From contig NC_085135.1 of the NCBI RefSeq assembly GCF_030269925.1, forward strand, positions 9,548,753 through 9,612,752: DNA of 64,000 nucleotides. Direction: 5' to 3'. The notes under the pieces are model-generated. The model ran no database searches and was not told the origin of the DNA. It was given only the letters and a program-made list of their open reading frames with translations. Positions 60,637-64,000 of the stretch are shown here, one piece after another; positions within the stretch are counted from its first letter, which is position 1, and the number at the start of each line of letters is the position of its first letter. This DNA is from Bombyx mori (taxonomy: Eukaryota > Arthropoda > Insecta > Lepidoptera > Bombycidae). The position numbers and the translations under genes are program-made.

Positions 60637-63152
60637 TACGAGGCTACGTCCATCGCTCCCTCGTCTGTCCCGCCCTGCGGCTCGACAATAGCCGCGGCGG
60701 GAACTGACTCGCCGGCTGCCCTTGTTGCAGCCGGCCTCTCCTTCTTCTTTTTATTTTTCTTTCCGCCCCTCCTCGTTTTGGTAGAGGAGGGGGCGGATTT
60801 ACACGCCGGGCCCCCGGCCCGGTGGTCGGCCTTCCTTTTAGCCGCGTCGCACAAGACGCAGTGCGGCGCGGCTGTGGTGCAGGAGGCTGCCTTGTGCCCC
60901 GGTTGGCCGCAGCGGAAACACAAGCCGCTGCGGTCCACGGTCGAGGGGCACTTGGCGAGGCCGTGGCCGGTGCCGAAGCACCGAAGACAACGCCACGGCC
61001 TGCTCTCCTGCAGTTGCACGTGGGCCACTACCCAGCCCACGCGCAGCCATCCTGGGCTGTCCGAAGGCCGACCCTGTGGAGGGGTGGCCAGGAGGTTCGC
61101 CGTTGCGATGGGGCAACGCGCCCACGCCGTCCGGGTTCCGGAGTACGTCGCCCGGAGCTCCCCGACTTTGACGTCGGCGAGGGCGCAGTTGCCTTGCGAC
61201 GCGATGGCCGCGGCGACCTCCTCCTTCGTGGCGCACTCGTCGAGGCCCGTAATCTTCACCTCCGCCATTTTTACGGGCCGCGCGATGCGCACCACCTCGG
61301 GGTCCGGCAGGATCTCCCTCAGCCGGGCCGCCAATTTTTCGGCCGCGGCGTTAGTGTTTGGGCCGGGGCATTCTATGAGACGGGCCCCGTTGGCCGTCTG
61401 CCGGACCTTGATGCCCCCCTCCACGCCGAGGGCGTCCACATTTACGCCGCCGCGCGCCTGGGTCATCACCTCATGGTAGGTGATGCCCTTTTCTTTGCCG
61501 GCCGGCAGCAGCTCCACTACCACTGCAGCCGACCGCGGGGCGCGCGGCCTCCTTCGTCCATTTCGGCCCCTCGGCTCCGCTCGACCCTCTTGGCGGGGAG
61601 CGGTGGCCGCAGGGGCGGGCTTGGGGCGCGGCGCAGGAGGCGCCAACACTTTCTTAGGCCCACGCCGCACTACCGTCGTCCAGGCCTCATCCATGTTTGC
61701 TGGGGCCGGGGGCAGTGGGCGGGGCTGGGGAGTCGGTGCCGGTTTGGCGGCGTTGACGCCCCCCTTCTTTTTATTCCGACTCCTGCCGGGCCCCACCTTC
61801 GCAGGCTGGGACGGGGCAGGAGCGGCCTTCTGGGTCTTGGGCTGGCCGGTGATAGGTGCCCTTGAGGGGGCGGGTTTTGGTGCCCCCATATCCTTTGCCG
61901 ATGATCCGGGTTTGGCCGGAGCAGCAGCCGAAGCGGCCGAACGTGCCGCTGGTGTCGCATCCTTTTTGGGACCGCCAGATGTTTTTGCGGCCATTTTCTT
62001 TCGGGGTGCCGGTATGGGGGCAGCGCCTTTCGCCTCGTGAGCGAGGGGCGGCCTCGCACGCTCCACCTTGGAGCGGCGTGCCTCCAAGATTAAGAGGCGC
62101 CGCCTCAGCTCTTCGGCCTCGCTTTCATCTTCCACTTCGGGCGGAGGGGGAACGGGGGCCGAGCTGCGCTGCTGCTCTATCAGGTCATTGACCAGCGTGC
62201 GCAGCTCTGCCATGTCAACCTTGATTTGACCGTTTTCAGCTCGCAGGTGGCCGTTCTCTTCGCTCACCTGCGCAAACCGGGCGTGCATAAGGTCCAGCTC
62301 CCGCCGCAGGTCCGCGTTCTCCTTGTCCGTCGTGCGCTCCACCACCTCCACCAATATCTCCTCCATCGAGGTGGCTGAAGATTTGAGGGCCCGTAGGCAG
62401 TCACCCCTTAAGCCCGCGCTCGACTTCGTCGCCACCGCGGACACAAGTTTTTTAATAATGTTTAATCTACGGAGAGGGTCATAGGGACCCACCTCCGTCA
62501 GGGAGCGCTCCAGTCGCTCGACCTCTCCCACCTCTGTCCCATTCGGTGCCTTTCGGCAGGCGGCCCTGGACTGCGCCAAGGAGGCAGCATCCAGTCCGCG
62601 GGAAGAAACGTCACAATTAGTGGCGAGCGACGCCGCAGCAGTCGCCGGCCCTTCCGCCAACGCCATATATTTGGCGCTGGCAGGCTCACCCTCCGAGGAG
62701 TCAGACGGAGCGGAGGACGCCGGCCGTCGAGCCGACTTCCGCTTCCGCCAAGTCCGTTGCCGAACATTATCGGCGAACAGAGCCGGAGTCTCCCTCCCAC
62801 TGGACGCGTCGCCCCTCGTGGAGCTTCGCGCCGAGTGCAGGGAAATCAGGCTGTCACAGCGCTCCAGTAACACGGTGGGAACTCGGTCCCTTACGCGACC
62901 CGTGCCGTCGCCCCCTTCGTCTTGACAAAGTTTGCCCCCCCCAGAAACGGTGGGGCAGCGTGCGGCCGATCGCTCGACCGCACGGAGGGATTCTCCCCCC
63001 GCAGAGCGGGAGGTACCCTCCTGGGGTAATAATTCTTTAACTGTTGCCATTTTCATTTTTCCTTTTTGATTAACCAGGGGTCGGTCCCCTGGGATCTGGT
63101 TGGTACCCTTGGGACTGGACTCCCTCCAGCCATTCATCCCATCGCCGGGCAC
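60636..63152 (-). CDS. R1-clade ORF1: gag-like protein with three CCHC knuckles, intact
   Basis: 838 codons from ATG 63152 (MPGDGMNGWRESSPKGTNQI); an internal ATG (MKMATVKELLP) is an alternative start. A charged central part has a heptad-like stretch (DLRRELDLMHARFAQVSEEN, VDMAELRTLVNDLIEQQ near residues 290-340), probably a coiled coil. A long Ala/Pro/Lys-rich region follows, then EAWTTVVRRGPKKV, a conserved domain (VKITGLDECATKEEVAAAIA) and knuckles CLRCFGTGHGLAKC, CFRCGQPGHKAASC and CVLCDAAKRKADHRAGGPAC. It ends MDVAS with the stop in TAATG. It should bind element RNA and form ribonucleoprotein with ORF2p. Confidence 0.9.
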   Translation of the reverse strand: MPGDGMNGWRESSPKGTNQIPGDRPLVNQKGKMKMATVKELLPQEGTSRSAGGESLRAVERSAARCPTVSGGGKLCQDEGGDGTGRVRDRVPTVLLERCDSLISLHSARSSTRGDASSGRETPALFADNVRQRTWRKRKSARRPASSAPSDSSEGEPASAKYMALAEGPATAAASLATNCDVSSRGLDAASLAQSRAACRKAPNGTEVGEVERLERSLTEVGPYDPLRRLNIIKKLVSAVATKSSAGLRGDCLRALKSSATSMEEILVEVVERTTDKENADLRRELDLMHARFAQVSEENGHLRAENGQIKVDMAELRTLVNDLIEQQRSSAPVPPPPEVEDESEAEELRRRLLILEARRSKVERARPPLAHEAKGAAPIPAPRKKMAAKTSGGPKKDATPAARSAASAAAPAKPGSSAKDMGAPKPAPSRAPITGQPKTQKAAPAPSQPAKVGPGRSRNKKKGGVNAAKPAPTPQPRPLPPAPANMDEAWTTVVRRGPKKVLAPPAPRPKPAPAATAPRQEGRAEPRGRNGRRRPRAPRSAAVVVELLPAGKEKGITYHEVMTQARGGVNVDALGVEGGIKVRQTANGARLIECPGPNTNAAAEKLAARLREILPDPEVVRIARPVKMAEVKITGLDECATKEEVAAAIASQGNCALADVKVGELRATYSGTRTAWARCPIATANLLATPPQGRPSDSPGWLRVGWVVAHVQLQESRPWRCLRCFGTGHGLAKCPSTVDRSGLCFRCGQPGHKAASCTTAAPHCVLCDAAKRKADHRAGGPACKSAPSSTKTRRGGKKNKKKKERPAATRAAGESVPAAAIVEPQGGTDEGAMDVAS

Positions 63153-63884
63153 CAGAGCTTAGGATTGGGGCATTTTTTAAAGAGGTTTACGTCCTCGCGG
63201 CCCCGTGCCTCGCGGCAGCGGCCCCCGTCCCCCACGCGGTGAGGATTACGGGTTGGCCGGCGGCCCGCCGAGTGCAACGAGCAACACGACAGACCACCGC
63301 CCGACGCTCAAGAGAGCAACTACGACGAAGCCACGCCGGTATACCGGTACCCCCCTCTGGAGGGCGTGCCCCTGTAGCCGAAGCCGGGGACATGGCGACC
63401 AGCGGCCGGAAGATGCGTAAGCAACGCCGGCTCACTTCTCCATCGAAGGGCAGGCCAAAAGTGGCCCACCATCACCCATGGGTTAGGTCCGAAACGGGTC
63501 GGACGTCACCCGAAAAAACAAAAAGGGGAAGAAGGGGAAGAGAGAGAGAGCCCGAGCGTCTCCAGGAGGAACACCCTTCAGCGAGTGAAGGGCGTGGAGA
63601 GCCCGCAACTCCCCCTGCTGGTTTTGGTCCGCGTCATCCGATCTCTTTCGTTGCAAAGCCTAACTAGGCTACCCTACTCCTACACCTAGCCTACCTACCT
63701 AACACCTAGAAATCCTTGCAACGAAAAAGATCGGACGATACCCCTGGGAGTGGGACTGTTCCCAGAGGATCCCGTTATCCGCCACCTACGGACGCGCCCG
63801 GTGGAAGTCCAGCAAAACTCCCCCACAGACGGAGCCCCCGGCCACGCAGAGTGCGCGCCGGGGGGCCCGCCCAGGTCCCTCGGG
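63153..63884 (-). other. 5' UTR of the R1-clade element
   Basis: 732 GC-rich bases. A long inverted repeat at 63632-63658 and 63714-63738 (CGATCTCTTTCGTTGCAAAG against CTTGCAACGAAAAAGATCGG) encloses a ~55-base loop rich in CCTA(A/C) units. The extreme 5' end is fixed by the TSD at 63885. Confidence 0.65.
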
Positions 63885-63898
63885 GAGACGGCGCAGCC
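63885..63898 (+). repeat. Right TSD (GAGACGGCGCAGCC) of the R1-clade element
   Basis: Identical to 56841-56854; CR1-c resumes directly after it. Confidence 0.92.
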
Positions 63899-64000
63899 TG
63901 CCCTGCTTTTTTTTTTTTAACGGAGACGCAGATATCTGCTCCGGATGATACCTCATACCTTGAATACCCCGGCTACGTATTGGAGCACAACTTCCTGCGT
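63899..64000 (+). mobile_element. CR1-c, part 2 (continues beyond the window)
   Basis: TGCCCTGC, a run of 12 T, then AACGGAGACGCAGATATCTG, matching CR1-a 20057-20150 (ALLF...TETQISAPDD, LEYPGYVLEHNF). The T-run length (12; 7 or 10 would keep frame) puts the rest of ORF2 out of phase with its start, as in CR1-a but with a different length. Confidence 0.87.

Larger units (their letters stand above)
56855..63884 (-). mobile_element. Complete R1-clade LINE, both ORFs open
   Basis: 7030 bp on the minus strand: 5' UTR (63884-63153), ORF1 (63152-60636), ORF2 (60636-57388), a ~510-bp 3' UTR and a 19-base poly-A (plus T-run 56855-56873). A perfect 14-bp TSD flanks it. ORF1 and ORF2 overlap in TAATG. 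All enzymatic motifs are intact, so this is a candidate active copy. The architecture (three knuckles in ORF1, APE endonuclease, C-terminal CCHC, TAATG) is that of the R1/TRAS/SART clade, but its target here is not a telomeric repeat or rDNA. Confidence 0.9.

Noticed and set aside
63660..63712. Telomeric repeat array
   Set aside because: CCTA-like units are irregular and confined to the loop of an inverted repeat in the R1-clade 5' UTR; there are no tandem TTAGG units.
1..64000. tRNA, rRNA, CRISPR, riboswitch, operon or bacterial promoter features
   Set aside because: None seen. The sequence is a eukaryotic repeat-rich region, and bacterial feature types do not apply.

Overview
The window is eukaryotic, almost certainly from a moth, and most probably from Bombyx (silkworm). 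The evidence is the repeats: BMC1/L1Bm-like Jockey-clade LINEs with their typical 3' tail, a CR1-like LINE ending in the common lepidopteran '...CACCATCAGGTGGGCCGTATG...GGCAATAAAAA' tail, an R1-clade LINE with TAATG-coupled ORFs, and a TC...CTAG Helitron. These assignments come from motif recognition, not a search. I found no convincing single-copy host gene, tRNA, rRNA or CRISPR array. All 64 kb is transposable elements, mostly inside one another, as in lepidopteran W-chromosome or other deep heterochromatin.

Layout. (1) 1-25645 is one nested stack. An old AT-rich LINE with an RNase H domain (LINE-P, +) is split by a ~350-bp 5'-truncated Jockey-type tail (Jockey-2a, 3742-25474). That tail is split by a second RNase H LINE (LINE-M, -, 3970-19100) and by a hAT-like foldback element (19168-25397). 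LINE-M holds two Tc1-like deletion derivatives (3972-5191 and 9607-17000) and a LINE tail (6646-7925). The second Tc1-like copy holds a TIR element carrying a DUF7869-like gene (10822-16971), and that holds a BMC1 copy (11509-13379). The foldback element holds two CR1-like copies. At most joins, removing the insert plus one target-site duplication (TSD) restores the outer reading frame. (2) 25750-33270: the 5' end of an RNase H-type LINE, a LINE tail ending in (ATT)n, BMC1-B, a Helitron-derived tandem array and BMC1-C. (3) 33272-38900: an RTE tail, two R1-clade fragments, a BMC1 copy with a 5' inversion, a gutted Ty3/gypsy element (-) and a Jockey-2 tail. (4) 38907-49245: BMC1-E (-), nearly full length, with a full-length BMC1-F (+, 43347-48505) inside. 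(5) 49246-56068: an RT fragment, a Ty3/gypsy 5' half with LTR and tRNA-Pro-type primer site, and BMC1-G inserted into its RT start. (6) 56069-64000: a CR1-like 5' end inside BMC1-G, itself split by a complete R1-clade LINE (56855-63884, -) with both ORFs open.

These parts do not form a pathway; they are successive insertions whose order can be read. The most interesting item is the DUF7869-like gene: it sits in a unit with 34-bp imperfect TIRs (28/34) and an AAAT TSD, which suggests the gene is, or travels with, the transposase of a DNA transposon group I cannot assign. Second are the intact R1-clade LINE and a covarying 3' UTR hairpin shared by two Jockey-type families. Labels such as LINE-P, LINE-M and BMC1-A to -G are local names used only here.
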